A DNA stretch of 64,000 nt from the NCBI RefSeq assembly GCF_902809845.1, contig NZ_CADDWI010000008.1:868001-932000 (forward strand). The letters are read 5' to 3'. Position numbers and translations under genes: made by a program. Shown one piece after another: positions 1-9,044 of this stretch. The stretch comes from Chelativorans sp. Marseille-P2723 (GTDB lineage: Bacteria > Pseudomonadota > Alphaproteobacteria > Rhizobiales > Rhizobiaceae). Under the pieces are notes generated by a model. The model made no database searches, had not been told where the DNA came from, and worked only from the letters and a program-made list of their open reading frames with translations. Every line of letters starts with the position of its first letter. Within the stretch, counting starts at the first letter, position 1.

Positions 1-621
1 GTAGAGCTTGTCGACGCGCTAGGCCGTGTGAGAGGCACCTCCCAGATCGACCGTGACTTGCAGAAGGCTCGGGAAAGCATTCAGTTCTCCGAAGATGCCT
101 GGTATTTTGGTCTTTCGCCTTTTGGTCCCAAGACGCCAACGCCAAGCTTCTATCGGACGGCCATCGACTCGCTTCGCGCCTTCAATGACCGGCTGGAGAG
201 CTGTGATGCGGTTTTCGATGCCCGCGCTGACAATCTCATCCAGTTTCTTGACCGCATTGCCAGTGATCTCGGCTCCACTTCCGCCATCCTTCGCGAGCGT
301 TCGGAGAATTACAATGGCGGCTGGTTCGACACGCGCGCTGACGACCGCTTCTGGTTCGCCTATGGTCAGCTCTATGGCTACTATGGTCTGCTCCATGCAG
401 CTCGGGGGGATTTTTCCGATGTGGTAAGCCAGCGTTCCCTGGAATCGCTATGGGATGCGACGGAAAGTCAATTCCGGGCGGCGCTCAACATCACGCCGCC
501 CATCGTTTCGAACGGCCGTGAGGATGGCTGGATCATGCCGACGCACCTTGCAACAATGGGCTTTTACATCCTGCGCGCGCGCTCAAATCTGGTGGAGTTG
601 CGGCAGGTTCTGGATCGCTGA
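1..621 (+). CDS. DUF2333 family protein (5' partial)
   Basis: The frame is open from the first base and ends at a TGA at 619-621, so this is the C-terminal ~206 residues of a longer gene. The sequence (RDLQKARESIQFSEDAWYFG near the start, DGWIMPTHLATMGFYILRARSNLVEL at the end) matches what I recall of DUF2333, a family of unknown function in proteobacteria, usually about 350 residues with an N-terminal membrane anchor that would lie before this window. It is not in an obvious operon with the next gene: about 260 bases separate them. The ATG/GTG codons inside the fragment are not believed to be the true start. Function is unknown. Confidence 0.75.
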   Translation, partial: VELVDALGRVRGTSQIDRDLQKARESIQFSEDAWYFGLSPFGPKTPTPSFYRTAIDSLRAFNDRLESCDAVFDARADNLIQFLDRIASDLGSTSAILRERSENYNGGWFDTRADDRFWFAYGQLYGYYGLLHAARGDFSDVVSQRSLESLWDATESQFRAALNITPPIVSNGREDGWIMPTHLATMGFYILRARSNLVELRQVLDR

Positions 622-883
622 GATGCAAGGCGGCATTTGTCTGCGGCAAAATTAGCGGATGTGCAGACTGGTTGAAGTAGTAATGTGTTCAAAGGGCGCA
701 GCGCACGGCGTCTTCGGCTATCATTTTTGACAAAAGAAGTAGAATGCAGGTCCTGTATTGCAGAGGCTCTGTCGCGAATGTTGCATTAGGTGGCAGTTTC
801 GGGACAGCAGCGCGCTTTCAGCAATGCATCTTGTGCGCAGGGCATATTATGTGGTCAAAGCTGGCCAACGGCCGGAGGGACAG

Positions 884-2563
884 ATGGCAGAAATGAATAC
901 GGATATCGAGATTGCGCGCGCGGCGAAGATGAAGCCGATTCAGGAGATCGGCGCCCAGCTCGGTATTCCGCCGGAGCATCTCATTCCGTATGGACATGAC
1001 AAGGCCAAGGTTTCCGCCGCCTTCATCGCTGAGGCGCGAAATAACCCGGATGGCCGGCTGATCCTCGTCACAGCCATCAATCCCACGCCGGCAGGTGAAG
1101 GCAAGACGACCACAACGGTTGGCCTCGTAGACGGCCTCAATCGCATCGGCAAGCGCGCCATGGTCTGCATACGTGAGGCGTCGCTTGGACCGTGCTTCGG
1201 CATGAAGGGCGGCGCTGCCGGAGGGGGTTATGCGCAGGTCGTGCCGATGGAGGATATTAACCTGCACTTCACGGGCGATTTTCATGCAATTACCTCTGCC
1301 CACAATCTCTTGGCGGCCCTCATCGACAACCACATCTACTGGGGCAATGAACAGGGCATTGACACCCGCCGCGTTACCTGGCGGCGCGTGTTGGACATGA
1401 ACGACCGTGCTTTGCGGGAGATTGTCTCCTCGCTCGGAGGTGTCGCCAATGGGTTCCCACGCGAAGCGGGCTTCGATATTACCGTCGCTTCTGAGGTGAT
1501 GGCCATCCTGTGTCTGGCGACGGATCTGGAGGATCTGGAAAAGCGGCTTGGTGACATCATCGTCGCTTACCGTCGCGATCGAAGCCCGGTTTTCGCCCGC
1601 GATCTGAAGGCAAACGGGGCAATGGCCGTGCTTCTGAAGGACGCGCTGCAGCCCAATCTGGTGCAGACGCTCGAAAACAACCCTGCCTTTGTCCATGGCG
1701 GCCCGTTCGCCAATATCGCGCATGGCTGCAACTCGGTCATGGCCACCAGCACCGCCCTGAAGCTATCCGATTACGTAATCACAGAAGCTGGATTTGGGGC
1801 TGATTTGGGAGCTGAAAAGTTCTTCGACATCAAGTGCCGCAAAGCGGGGCTGAAGCCGGCTGCTGCCGTCATTGTCGCCACCGTTCGGGCATTGAAGATG
1901 AATGGCGGGGTGAAAAAGGAAGACCTCGGCGCCGAGGATGTCGAGGCGGTCATCAAAGGTTGTGCCAATCTGGGCCGCCACATCGAGAATGTGAAGCAGT
2001 TCGGTGTCCCGGCGATTGTGGCCATCAATCACTTCCACACCGATACGCCGGCAGAGATCGATGCCGTGAAGGCGTATGTCGCGGCCCAGGGTGAGGAGGC
2101 GATTGTCTGCCGCCACTGGGCAGAAGGCTCGGCCGGTACAGAGGAGCTTGCGCACAAGGTGGTGGCTCTTGCTGATAGAGCTGCCTCGCAGTTCGCTCCG
2201 CTCTACCCTGACGACATGCCGCTATTCGAGAAGATTGAAACCATCGTCAAACGCATCTACCGCGGCTCGGGTGCTATCGCCGACAAGTCCATTCGTGCGC
2301 AACTCAAGCAGTGGGAAGAGCAGGGGTACGGCCATCTGCCCGTTTGCATGGCGAAGACGCAGTATTCCTTCTCCACTGACCCGAACCTGCTTGGAGCGCC
2401 CGTGAACCATGTCGTGCCCGTTCGTGAGGTCCGGCTTGCGGCAGGCGCCGGCTTCGTGGTGGCGATCTGCGGTGAGATCATGACGATGCCGGGACTGCCC
2501 AGGGTGCCATCCGCCGAGCGGATTTTCCTTAACGAGCAAGGCTTTATCGAGGGACTTTCCTGA
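884..2563 (+). CDS. fhs: Formate--tetrahydrofolate ligase
   Basis: Formyltetrahydrofolate synthetase (EC 6.3.4.3) joins formate to tetrahydrofolate with ATP, giving 10-formyl-THF for purines, formyl-Met and C1 metabolism in the cytosol. The 559-residue product has the usual family length. The nucleotide-binding loop [11 protein letters not shown] lies near residues 68-78, followed by the conserved [25 protein letters not shown] block. The open frame runs upstream to 758, but the ATG at 884 is preferred because GGAGGGA sits 4-10 bases before it and the protein then begins [16 protein letters not shown], as in relatives. It stands alone; downstream lies a decayed transposase on the other strand. 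The sequence appears intact. Confidence 0.96.
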   Translation: MAEMNTDIEIARAAKMKPIQEIGAQLGIPPEHLIPYGHDKAKVSAAFIAEARNNPDGRLILVTAINPTPAGEGKTTTTVGLVDGLNRIGKRAMVCIREASLGPCFGMKGGAAGGGYAQVVPMEDINLHFTGDFHAITSAHNLLAALIDNHIYWGNEQGIDTRRVTWRRVLDMNDRALREIVSSLGGVANGFPREAGFDITVASEVMAILCLATDLEDLEKRLGDIIVAYRRDRSPVFARDLKANGAMAVLLKDALQPNLVQTLENNPAFVHGGPFANIAHGCNSVMATSTALKLSDYVITEAGFGADLGAEKFFDIKCRKAGLKPAAAVIVATVRALKMNGGVKKEDLGAEDVEAVIKGCANLGRHIENVKQFGVPAIVAINHFHTDTPAEIDAVKAYVAAQGEEAIVCRHWAEGSAGTEELAHKVVALADRAASQFAPLYPDDMPLFEKIETIVKRIYRGSGAIADKSIRAQLKQWEEQGYGHLPVCMAKTQYSFSTDPNLLGAPVNHVVPVREVRLAAGAGFVVAICGEIMTMPGLPRVPSAERIFLNEQGFIEGLS

Positions 2564-2599
2564 ACATTTTTGGCGCCATGAACTTCGAGGTTGGATCCG

Positions 2600-3255
2600 G
2601 TCGCATTCGATAATGTGACGTTGGTTCTTTCGGCCTTTGCGCCCAGCAGCGCTTGAGTCTGGCAGAGGCCTTCTCGATGGGATCGGGGAATGAAGGCCGT
2701 GGTCTTCCAATGGCCTTCGGAAACCCAACCCGGCAGCGCGCGCCACGTCGCGCTCTTGCGCAGGCGCGCCGTCTTCGTCGACGGGCCTGCTTTTGTAGAT
2801 GTATACGAGCCTATTAGCTGGATCGAGGAAGAGCTGGCCGTCAAACCAGGTCCGACGGCGCTTCAGGATGCAAGGGCGCTTCTCTCGGGTGCATGGGCCG
2901 ACCTTCTTATATGTTCAGCCGCGGTCACGAAGCAGGGGTAGGGCGCTCCGGCTGATGCGCATCGACCGCTCGGACATGGGCCGCTGCACCATCCGTTCAA
3001 CGTGATGTCCTCGCGCTCCGTGATCGAGGAAGGCGCTGCGCTGCCTTGCGCCGCGCTGTCCGCCGATCTTTGCCCCTGCAACCCCGCGGAACCTGCTTGA
3101 CACGCTAACGTATGCCGCGCAGACATGCCTTCCTCGCAAGCCTTCAGGAACACAACGGCAGATTACCGCCAAGTGCTGTTCCCATCATTCACCTGCGCCA
3201 AAGTAGCCCCAGAAGCACACGCGAACGCACCGCCACATCGCAGTCAAGTCATAAA
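2600..3255 (-). mobile_element. IS630-family element remnant, copy A
   Basis: No intact reading frame exists, but pieces of an IS630-type (DDE, Tc1/mariner-like) transposase can be read on the minus strand through several frameshifts. They include the HTH-side stretch around KACEEGMSARHT, then EREDITLN, STKTARLRKSATWRA, GHWKTTAF, and the C-terminal DPIEKASARLKR. The central catalytic part between GHWKTTAF and PIEKASARLKR is deleted. The same element, less deleted here and more there, lies at 46197-47034 on the plus strand; non-coding flanks also line up, for example the block reading gcgttcgcgtgtgcttctgg. This is a long-dead insertion and cannot move by itself. Confidence 0.8.
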
Positions 3256-3575
3256 GCGCGGGAAGTGCTTTAGCATACGCCCGGAATGCGGGCGCCGAAA
3301 GCGGGATTGAACAGGCGCGCTCGGCAGCGTCGGAGGGCAGGCTTTTCTGGCCACCATAAGCTAAGCGGCGGAAGATATGCTGGCAAGGCGGAGTTTCGGA
3401 CCCCCCTTAGTTACCTTCGAGGGAATCCAGCTCCACGAGGCCAGCATCGGCCACGGATATCAAGATCTTCGTGGACAACGCCCGATTTGGGCGGTCTGGC
3501 GAGCTGCTTGCCGCAAGGTGTGGTGCATAGTTCGGCGCTCGTTGAGAGCACCCTTCAATCGGAGGCAGCCGGTAC
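3256..3575. other. Intergenic region, no gene recognised
   Basis: This stretch separates the IS630 remnant from the end of rnk. Short frames exist on both strands but none has a convincing ribosome-binding site, family motif or codon pattern. It may hold more decayed insertion sequence. I see no RNA gene or clear terminator. Confidence 0.5.
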
Positions 3576-3992
3576 TTACGTACCCTCTGCTCCCACCACC
3601 GCAGGCTTGATCTCCGTGATAGTAAGCCGGTGAGTCCGGCCATCGCGCGCGGTCCAGTCAATGGACTGGCCGACGGAAAGGCCGATCAATGCCGTTCCAA
3701 CGGGTGTCGTAACGGAAATCCTCCCCTGGGTAATGTCGGCCTCGACCGGGAAGACCAGTGTGACAGTGTGCGGCTCGCCGTCATCAGTTGTGTAGGTGAG
3801 CGTCGACCCCATGCGGACCACCGTCTCCGGCAACGCCTTGTCCTCCACAACGCGCGCTCGTTCAAGCTCCGAGATCATCGTCTCTGCCAGCACGGGGTCG
3901 CGCTCTTCTATCGCCTCGGCAAGTCCAAGCAGACGATCATGGTCGGTTCTAGAAACGGTGATTCTGGGCTTGCGCCCGGTCTTCTTTTGCAT
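3576..3992 (-). CDS. rnk: Rnk-type nucleoside diphosphate kinase regulator (GreA/B C-terminal fold)
   Basis: The 138-residue protein has an N-terminal helical segment (residues ~8-45) and a C-terminal GreA/GreB-like FKBP domain (residues ~50-130: VRMGSTLTYTTDDGEPHTVTLVFP...GRISVTTPVGTALIGLSVGQ). Rnk proteins bind RNA polymerase near the secondary channel but lack the long Gre coiled coil, and in E. coli influence nucleoside diphosphate kinase level. The open frame extends 64 codons upstream, but the added residues look like out-of-frame junk, and MQKKTGRKPRITVSRTDHDRL is the expected start. It is a single gene on the minus strand, downstream of the site-2 protease gene by about 230 bases. The true GreA is encoded at 62168. 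Confidence 0.85.
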   Translation of the reverse strand: MQKKTGRKPRITVSRTDHDRLLGLAEAIEERDPVLAETMISELERARVVEDKALPETVVRMGSTLTYTTDDGEPHTVTLVFPVEADITQGRISVTTPVGTALIGLSVGQSIDWTARDGRTHRLTITEIKPAVVGAEGT

Positions 3993-4223
3993 GGCTTTTG
4001 ATCCAAGTGCTGCCGGCTGCCATGCCGGCTCGGGTTTCTGGAAACTGCGCCTGGAACTGTCGCTTCCTTGGTGGGGCGGCGACTGGTTTTGCGCCCCGTG
4101 TTCGGAGGCGCATGACACCGAACCCGGGGTCAGTGTCCCGCGATGGGACACGCTCGAAAAAAGACAATGAGAGGGTTTACGCACGGTGTCATGAATGGAA
4201 GGTGGGGCAGGGCGTCGCAGATG

Positions 4224-5354
4224 TCAAGAACGACGAACGAGCGGTGCACCACCGCGACGGCGTCCCAGACGGAAACCTTCGGGCATCGCGGAGCGTACCA
4301 TCATCATCTCGCCGATCGTCTCATGGGTCAGCAGCCCGACCAGTCGGCCTTCGCTGTCCATCACCGCCACGGCGGGCGCGCCGCTTTCCTGCATCAGGCG
4401 AAAGCTTTCCGTCAGGCTTTGCCGCCGGTGGACGCGCGGAATGTCGGTACGCATCGCGCTGACAACCGGAGCATCCGGCCCGGTTTCCTTCAGGGCAGCG
4501 ATCATGTCGTTACGCGTAAGCAAGCCTTCCAGATGGCCTGCGGGATCGAGTACGGGAAACTCGCTCTGCGTCGTCGCAAGCAGTCGGTCGATCGCCTGGG
4601 CGATGGTGGAGGAACGGTCGAAGGAGGCGAACTCGGTCACCATCACGTCCCCGGTCAGGACGCTGTTGGCGATATCGCGGATCTGCGCATTCTGCGCCTC
4701 GGCTGCTGCCGCCAGATAGACGAAGATGGCAATGAAGATGAGGAGCGGATTGTAAAGAAGGCCGAGAAAGCCGAAGAGAAAGGCCAGCCCCTGGCCGATG
4801 CCGGCCGCAATCTGGGTAGCGCGGGCCCAGGTCAGGCGGGTGGCCAGCAACGCACGCAGCACCCGTCCGCCGTCCATCGGAAAGGCAGGGATCATGTTGA
4901 AGAGCACAAGGAAGATATTCACGCCGGCCAGCCGGACCAGGAAGTCGGCGCGCGGGTCCTCCACCTGCATCATCTGCTCGATCCCTGCAGAGCCTCCAAG
5001 TCCAACAATGATTATGGCAGCGATGACAACATTGACCATCGGCCCCGCTAGGGCGATGAACAACTCCTGCCGTGGCTCTTCAGGCATACGCTCAAGCCGC
5101 GCCAGTCCCCCGATTGGCAGAAGCGTGATATCGGGCGTTTTGATGCCGTACCGGCGCGCTGCTAGCGCATGGCCAAACTCATGCAGCACAACGCAGGCGA
5201 AGATAGCCAGGATATACGCTACCCCCTCCCATGCAGCCGCCGTACCGCCTATGCGGTAATGCATGAACCATATCCAGATCAGGAGCAGGAAGAAGGTCAC
5301 GTGAATACGGATTACCGTTCCGGCGACCTTGCCGATGCTGAACGACCATGTCAT
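4224..5354 (-). CDS. Site-2 protease-like M50 zinc metallopeptidase with CBS domains
   Basis: A 376-residue integral membrane protein. The zinc motif HEFGH is at residues 58-62 and the third ligand region NMIPAFPMDGGRV is near 153-165, both in hydrophobic segments. About six membrane spans occupy residues 18-225, followed by a pair of CBS domains (~235-350) that usually bind adenine nucleotides. This SpoIVFB-like branch of the M50 family cleaves membrane-bound substrates; the substrate here is unknown. The start MTWSFSIGKVAGTVIRIHV is chosen because AGGAG lies 8 bases upstream; an earlier in-frame start 18 codons back is unlikely. It is divergent from the PAP2 gene, sharing a ~118-bp promoter region. 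It appears intact. Confidence 0.9.
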   Translation of the reverse strand: MTWSFSIGKVAGTVIRIHVTFFLLLIWIWFMHYRIGGTAAAWEGVAYILAIFACVVLHEFGHALAARRYGIKTPDITLLPIGGLARLERMPEEPRQELFIALAGPMVNVVIAAIIIVGLGGSAGIEQMMQVEDPRADFLVRLAGVNIFLVLFNMIPAFPMDGGRVLRALLATRLTWARATQIAAGIGQGLAFLFGFLGLLYNPLLIFIAIFVYLAAAAEAQNAQIRDIANSVLTGDVMVTEFASFDRSSTIAQAIDRLLATTQSEFPVLDPAGHLEGLLTRNDMIAALKETGPDAPVVSAMRTDIPRVHRRQSLTESFRLMQESGAPAVAVMDSEGRLVGLLTHETIGEMMMVRSAMPEGFRLGRRRGGAPLVRRS

Positions 5355-5472
5355 GCCAATTGCTCCTTGATGTGCAGCCGCACCAGAAAGGATCACGCAT
5401 CTCAACAATATATAGTCACTTATCTATCACCGCGCCGGTTTTTCAAGTTCGAGGGAAATCAGGAAAGACAGA

Positions 5473-6204
5473 ATGTCATCGCATGGCAACGGGTTGAGCA
5501 GAAGGTTGACGGGACTTGTCAGGGGCATGAAAAGCCGACCCCAGACGGTTACTCCCGCCGTAATGTTGGCCATTCTTGCCTCTGGATTATACGCGTTTCT
5601 AGCCATTGCCGATGAAGTGGCGGAAGGGGAGATCCACGCCTTGGATGAGCAGATCTTCCTTGCGTTCCGCGATCCGGTTGATCCTTCTCTGCCATTGGGC
5701 CCGGAATGGATGCAGGAAGTGGCGCTGGAAATCACCGCCCTTGGTGGTTATCCCGTCATCATTCTATCGCTCGCCGTGCTAACCGGCTTTCTCCTCGTTA
5801 CCCGTCGCTATGGGCCAGCTCTATATGCGGGATTGTCGGTGACGCTCGGCTGGCTGGTGTCGCAGTTCTCGAAGGCATATTTTGCACGCCCGCGGCCTGA
5901 TCTGGTTGAGCATCTGGATAAGGTGCACACTGCCAGTTTCCCGAGCGGGCATGCAATGATGTCAACTGTGGTGTTTCTCACCCTCTCCGCTCTGGTTATC
6001 CGTTTCTTCGATGACATGCGTGTGCGGATCTATGTCGTGGTCGTTGCCCTGTTAATTTCCTTCATCGTCGGTCTGACCCGTATTTATCTTGGTGTTCATT
6101 GGCCCAGCGACGTCGCCGCGGGATGGGCTCTGGGCGGGGCATGGGCAAGCCTTACCTGGCTTGTTTCGGCGGCGCTCCAGTTCTGGCGGAAAGAAGGGAA
6201 ATGA
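5473..6204 (+). CDS. PAP2-family membrane phosphatase
   Basis: A 243-residue polytopic membrane protein of the type 2 phosphatidic acid phosphatase superfamily. All three catalytic motifs are visible: KAYFARPRP (residues 134-142), FPSGH (156-160) and TRIYLGVHWPSD (202-213), with the usual histidines in motifs 2 and 3. Such enzymes dephosphorylate lipid phosphates (phosphatidate, undecaprenyl diphosphate or phosphatidylglycerophosphate); the substrate cannot be told from sequence. A large periplasmic loop (residues ~45-85) precedes the core. An AGGAAAG stretch before the ATG supports the start. The next feature downstream is the trp leader, whose promoter begins just after this stop codon, so the gene is probably its own unit. 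Confidence 0.9.
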   Translation: MSSHGNGLSRRLTGLVRGMKSRPQTVTPAVMLAILASGLYAFLAIADEVAEGEIHALDEQIFLAFRDPVDPSLPLGPEWMQEVALEITALGGYPVIILSLAVLTGFLLVTRRYGPALYAGLSVTLGWLVSQFSKAYFARPRPDLVEHLDKVHTASFPSGHAMMSTVVFLTLSALVIRFFDDMRVRIYVVVVALLISFIVGLTRIYLGVHWPSDVAAGWALGGAWASLTWLVSAALQFWRKEGK

Positions 6205-6217
6205 ACCCGGAAATCGG

Positions 6218-6246
6218 TTGCAAGCATCGCTCTCCGCAGCTATGAA
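6218..6246 (+). promoter_or_regulatory. Predicted trp leader promoter (leaderless start)
   Basis: TTGCAA at 6218-6223 (-35), a 17-base spacer, and TATGAA at 6241-6246 (-10). Transcription would start about seven bases later, at the A of the ATG at 6254, so the trpL message would be leaderless. In Sinorhizobium meliloti trpL is known to be translated from a leaderless transcript, which fits. Predicted by eye. Confidence 0.6.
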
Positions 6247-6253
6247 GACGACC

Positions 6254-6298
6254 ATGAACACTGTTCTTTTCGCAAAGCTTTGGTGGTGGGCTCGCTGA
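6254..6298 (+). CDS. trpL: trp operon leader peptide
   Basis: A 14-residue peptide, MNTVLFAKLWWWAR, ending in TGA at 6296. Three consecutive Trp codons (6281-6289) sit just before Ala-Arg-stop, exactly the ending of the S. meliloti leader peptide peTrpL (also 14 residues, WWWAR). An in-frame ATG lies four codons earlier (6242), but it falls inside the predicted -10 box, so 6254 is preferred. The ribosome position on the Trp codons would control folding of the RNA at 6302-6364 and hence readthrough into trpE(G). In S. meliloti the released peptide and the attenuated RNA also act in trans; whether that holds here is inference. Too short to be called by standard gene finders. Confidence 0.9.
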   Translation: MNTVLFAKLWWWAR

Positions 6299-6301
6299 CA
6301 G

Positions 6302-6375
6302 GCGGCCAGCGCAAGCATTGCGTTCAACAATCAGGAGTGGCCGCAGGTGAGAACCGGGCGGCCATTTGCATTTCT
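6302..6375 (+). promoter_or_regulatory. trp transcription attenuator
   Basis: Three complementary segments follow the leader stop: segment 1 GCGGCCA (6302-6308), segment 2 TGGCCGC (6338-6344), segment 3 GCGGCCA (6358-6364). Pairing 2:3, with an inner GGT/ACC extension closing a GAGA loop, is followed by TTTGCATTTCT and would be the terminator. Pairing 1:2, reinforced by CGCAA/TTGCG (6310-6314/6318-6322), would be the antiterminator. A ribosome at the stop codon covers segment 1 and lets 2:3 form; one stalled at the Trp codons leaves segment 1 free. A further GGCCGC at 6385-6390 could compete for segment 3. Confidence 0.8.
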
Positions 6376-6410
6376 GGGCTTCCCGGCCGCACCTTCGAAG
6401 GGAGCATGGC

Positions 6411-8600
6411 ATGAGCGTGGAAGTCCTTGAAAACGGCGCGGAACGTTTCCTCACGGCGGGCGGTGTCGCGATCACCCGCAGCAGACGCGAGACACCATAT
6501 GCGAGCGCTCTGGACCGGTATGTCGACGCTCTCGACAGCCGTTGCGGCGCTGTCTTCTCTTCCAATTATGAGTATCCGGGCCGCTACACGCGTTGGGATA
6601 CGGCGATTGTCGATCCTCCCATTGCCATCTCCGCACGTGGCCGTGCGATGAAGATCGAGGCGTTGAATGCTCGTGGAACGGCCATGTTGCCAACTATCGC
6701 CTCGGCCATCGTCCGCCTCCCGGAGGTAACCATTACCGGGCAAAAGGCTGATCTTCTAGCGCTCTCAGTTGCAGAGCCGGCAGAGATCGTCAGCGAAGAA
6801 GAGCGATCCCGCGTTCCGTCCGTCTTCACCGTCCTGCGGGCGGTTATTGGTCTTTTCCGTACGGAGCACGATGCAAATCTCGGACTCTACGGCGCCTTCG
6901 GCTACGACCTGGCCTTTCAGTTCGATCCGGTGGAGCCCCGGCTTCAGCGGCCGGAAAGCCAGCGCGATCTGCTGCTTTATCTTCCGGACGAGATTCTCGT
7001 CGTGGATCATTATGCAGCGCGCGCATGGCTCGACCGCTATGATTATGAAGGCGAAGGCTTCTCCACCGTCGGGTTACCGCGCGAGGGTAGGGAGGAGCCG
7101 TTCCACCACAGCACCCGAGTGCCGCCGCGGGGGGATCACCAGCCGGGCGAATATGCAAAGCTCGTTGAAAAGGCGAAGGAAAGCTTCCGCCGCGGCGACC
7201 TTTTCGAGGTGGTGCCGGGTCGGATATTTTTCGAACGCTGCGAAAACCGCCCCTCGGCGATCTCCCGGCGGCTGAAGCTGACCAACCCGTCACCCTATTC
7301 GTTCTTCATTAATCTGGGCGAAGGGGAGTATCTGATTGGCGCCTCGCCTGAAATGTTTGTGCGTGTTTCGGGACGGCGGGTGGAAACTTGCCCCATATCC
7401 GGCACGATCAAACGCGGCGACGATGCCATCTCCGATTCGGAGCAGATACTGAAGCTGCTCAACTCCAAGAAGGACGAGGCGGAGCTGACCATGTGTTCCG
7501 ATGTCGACCGCAACGACAAGTCTCGCGTGTGCGAGCCCGGCTCGGTGCGGGTGATCGGAAGGAGGCAGATCGAGATGTATTCTCGCCTCATCCACACGGT
7601 GGATCACATAGAAGGCCGTCTTAGGGAAGGCATGGACGCTTTGGATGCCTTCTTGTCCCATGCCTGGGCTGTAACGGTCACGGGCGCGCCTAAGCTATGG
7701 GCGATGCGCTTCATCGAGGAGAACGAGAAGAGCCCCCGCGCGTGGTATGGTGGAGCCATCGGCATGATCCACTTCAACGGTGATATGAATACTGGGCTGA
7801 CGCTGAGGACCATTCGCATCAAGGACGGCATTGCCGAGGTGCGGGCAGGCGCAACGCTCCTGGTCGACTCCGAAGGTATCGAGGAAGAGGCCGAGACGGA
7901 ACTGAAGGCATCGGCCATGCTTTCTGCCGTTCGCGAGGCAGGAAAGACGAATATGGCAGACGAGGCTAACGAAACAATGAGAATGGGTCAGGGAATAAAG
8001 GTTCTGCTGGTCGATCACGAAGATTCCTTCGTGCACACCCTTGCCAACTATTTCCGCCAGACCGGGGCGGCGGTCACAACCGTGCGCACGCCAGTCACGG
8101 AGGAGGTTTTCGACCGGGTGAAGCCCGATCTAGTTGTCCTGTCGCCAGGGCCGGGTACTCCGCAGGATTTCGATTGCACGGCCACCATCAGGAAGGCGCG
8201 CGAGCGCGATCTGCCAATTTTTGGGGTTTGCTTAGGGTTGCAGGCGCTGGTGGTTGCCTATGGAGGAGAACTGCGCCATCTCCCCGAGCCGGTGCACGGC
8301 AAGCCGTCGCGCATCAAAGCCGACCCCAGCAGCCTCGTGTTCTCCGGCCTGCCTCAGGAAATTACGGTGGGGCGTTATCACTCCATCTATGCCGATCCGG
8401 CGCGCTTGCCGCAGCCTTTCCGTGTTACCGCGAAAACGGGGGACGGCATTATCATGGCGATCGAGCATGAGAGTGAACCCATAGCGGCAGTGCAATTCCA
8501 CCCAGAATCCATCATGACGCTCGGGCAGGACGCCGGAATGCGGATGATCGAGAACGTGGTGTCGCAGTTACCTGGCAAGGCGAAGAGGAAGGCAGCCTGA
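6411..8600 (+). CDS. trpE(G): Anthranilate synthase, fused TrpE-TrpG
   Basis: A 729-residue fusion, as in rhizobia, converting chorismate and glutamine to anthranilate, the first step of tryptophan synthesis. Residues ~1-515 are the TrpE chorismate-binding subunit ([58 protein letters not shown]). A short linker leads to the TrpG amidotransferase from ~residue 530 ([19 protein letters not shown]), with nucleophile Cys607 in FGVCLGLQ and the His/Glu of QFHPESIM. The ATG at 6411 has GGGAG close upstream; an in-frame TTG at 6366 lies inside the attenuator and is rejected. Regulated by the leader and attenuator described at 6254-6375. Other trp genes are not in this window. Confidence 0.97.
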   Translation: MSVEVLENGAERFLTAGGVAITRSRRETPYASALDRYVDALDSRCGAVFSSNYEYPGRYTRWDTAIVDPPIAISARGRAMKIEALNARGTAMLPTIASAIVRLPEVTITGQKADLLALSVAEPAEIVSEEERSRVPSVFTVLRAVIGLFRTEHDANLGLYGAFGYDLAFQFDPVEPRLQRPESQRDLLLYLPDEILVVDHYAARAWLDRYDYEGEGFSTVGLPREGREEPFHHSTRVPPRGDHQPGEYAKLVEKAKESFRRGDLFEVVPGRIFFERCENRPSAISRRLKLTNPSPYSFFINLGEGEYLIGASPEMFVRVSGRRVETCPISGTIKRGDDAISDSEQILKLLNSKKDEAELTMCSDVDRNDKSRVCEPGSVRVIGRRQIEMYSRLIHTVDHIEGRLREGMDALDAFLSHAWAVTVTGAPKLWAMRFIEENEKSPRAWYGGAIGMIHFNGDMNTGLTLRTIRIKDGIAEVRAGATLLVDSEGIEEEAETELKASAMLSAVREAGKTNMADEANETMRMGQGIKVLLVDHEDSFVHTLANYFRQTGAAVTTVRTPVTEEVFDRVKPDLVVLSPGPGTPQDFDCTATIRKARERDLPIFGVCLGLQALVVAYGGELRHLPEPVHGKPSRIKADPSSLVFSGLPQEITVGRYHSIYADPARLPQPFRVTAKTGDGIIMAIEHESEPIAAVQFHPESIMTLGQDAGMRMIENVVSQLPGKAKRKAA

Positions 8601-8668
8601 GCCTGCAAGGCATTTCGCCGGGCGGGGCGCTGCGACTGCTGCCTGAAGCTCCGGTAAGACATCGGAAC

Positions 8669-8854
8669 TCAGGCCGCGTCTCGGTCCTCAACGATGCGCG
8701 ATCGGATCGCCTCGATCATGCTCTCGCGGATGATCGCCTCGCCATGTACTGCGCGCATGTGCTCGACGGCGCGGCGGATCACCTCCGCCTCCGCCCCATT
8801 CCGGGTATGCCAGTCGCAGCCGGGGACAAGCGCTCCGCAATGAAACTCCTTCAA
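8669..8854 (-). CDS. DUF1059 small metal-binding-type protein
   Basis: A 61-residue protein with conserved cysteine and histidine residues (KEFHCGALVPGCDWHT) followed by a helix and the pattern IRRAVEHMRAVHGEAII. This matches DUF1059, small proteins believed to bind metal through Cys/His; the role is unknown. I place the start at a TTG (8854) because GAGGAG lies nine bases upstream and relatives begin MKEFHCG; an upstream in-frame TTG at 8884 has no better site. Convergent with trpE(G), no operon partner. Confidence 0.75.
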   Translation of the reverse strand: MKEFHCGALVPGCDWHTRNGAEAEVIRRAVEHMRAVHGEAIIRESMIEAIRSRIVEDRDAA

Positions 8855-9044
8855 TGGACCATTCTCCTCTGTTCCGATTGGCAAGGGTTACCCTAGCACG
8901 TTTCCCTGGAAGTGTGCCAAACCGAGACATTTTCTGCGATCACGATTTATATGACCGCAACAGCCTGTCCATCCGACAAGACGCAAGAGGACGTTGTAAG
9001 GCTAAGAAAACTTTTCTGAGCGACTCGGGGATACCGCCGGTAGC

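Noticed and set aside
757-860. Possible IS6-type end (sequence beginning GGCTCTGTCGCGAATGTTGCA) before fhs
   Set aside because: It resembles an IS6-family terminal repeat only over about a dozen bases, with no second end and no transposase fragment nearby.
818-1723. A 301-codon minus-strand frame opposite fhs
   Set aside because: It is an antisense shadow of the GC-rich fhs gene with no recognisable motif.
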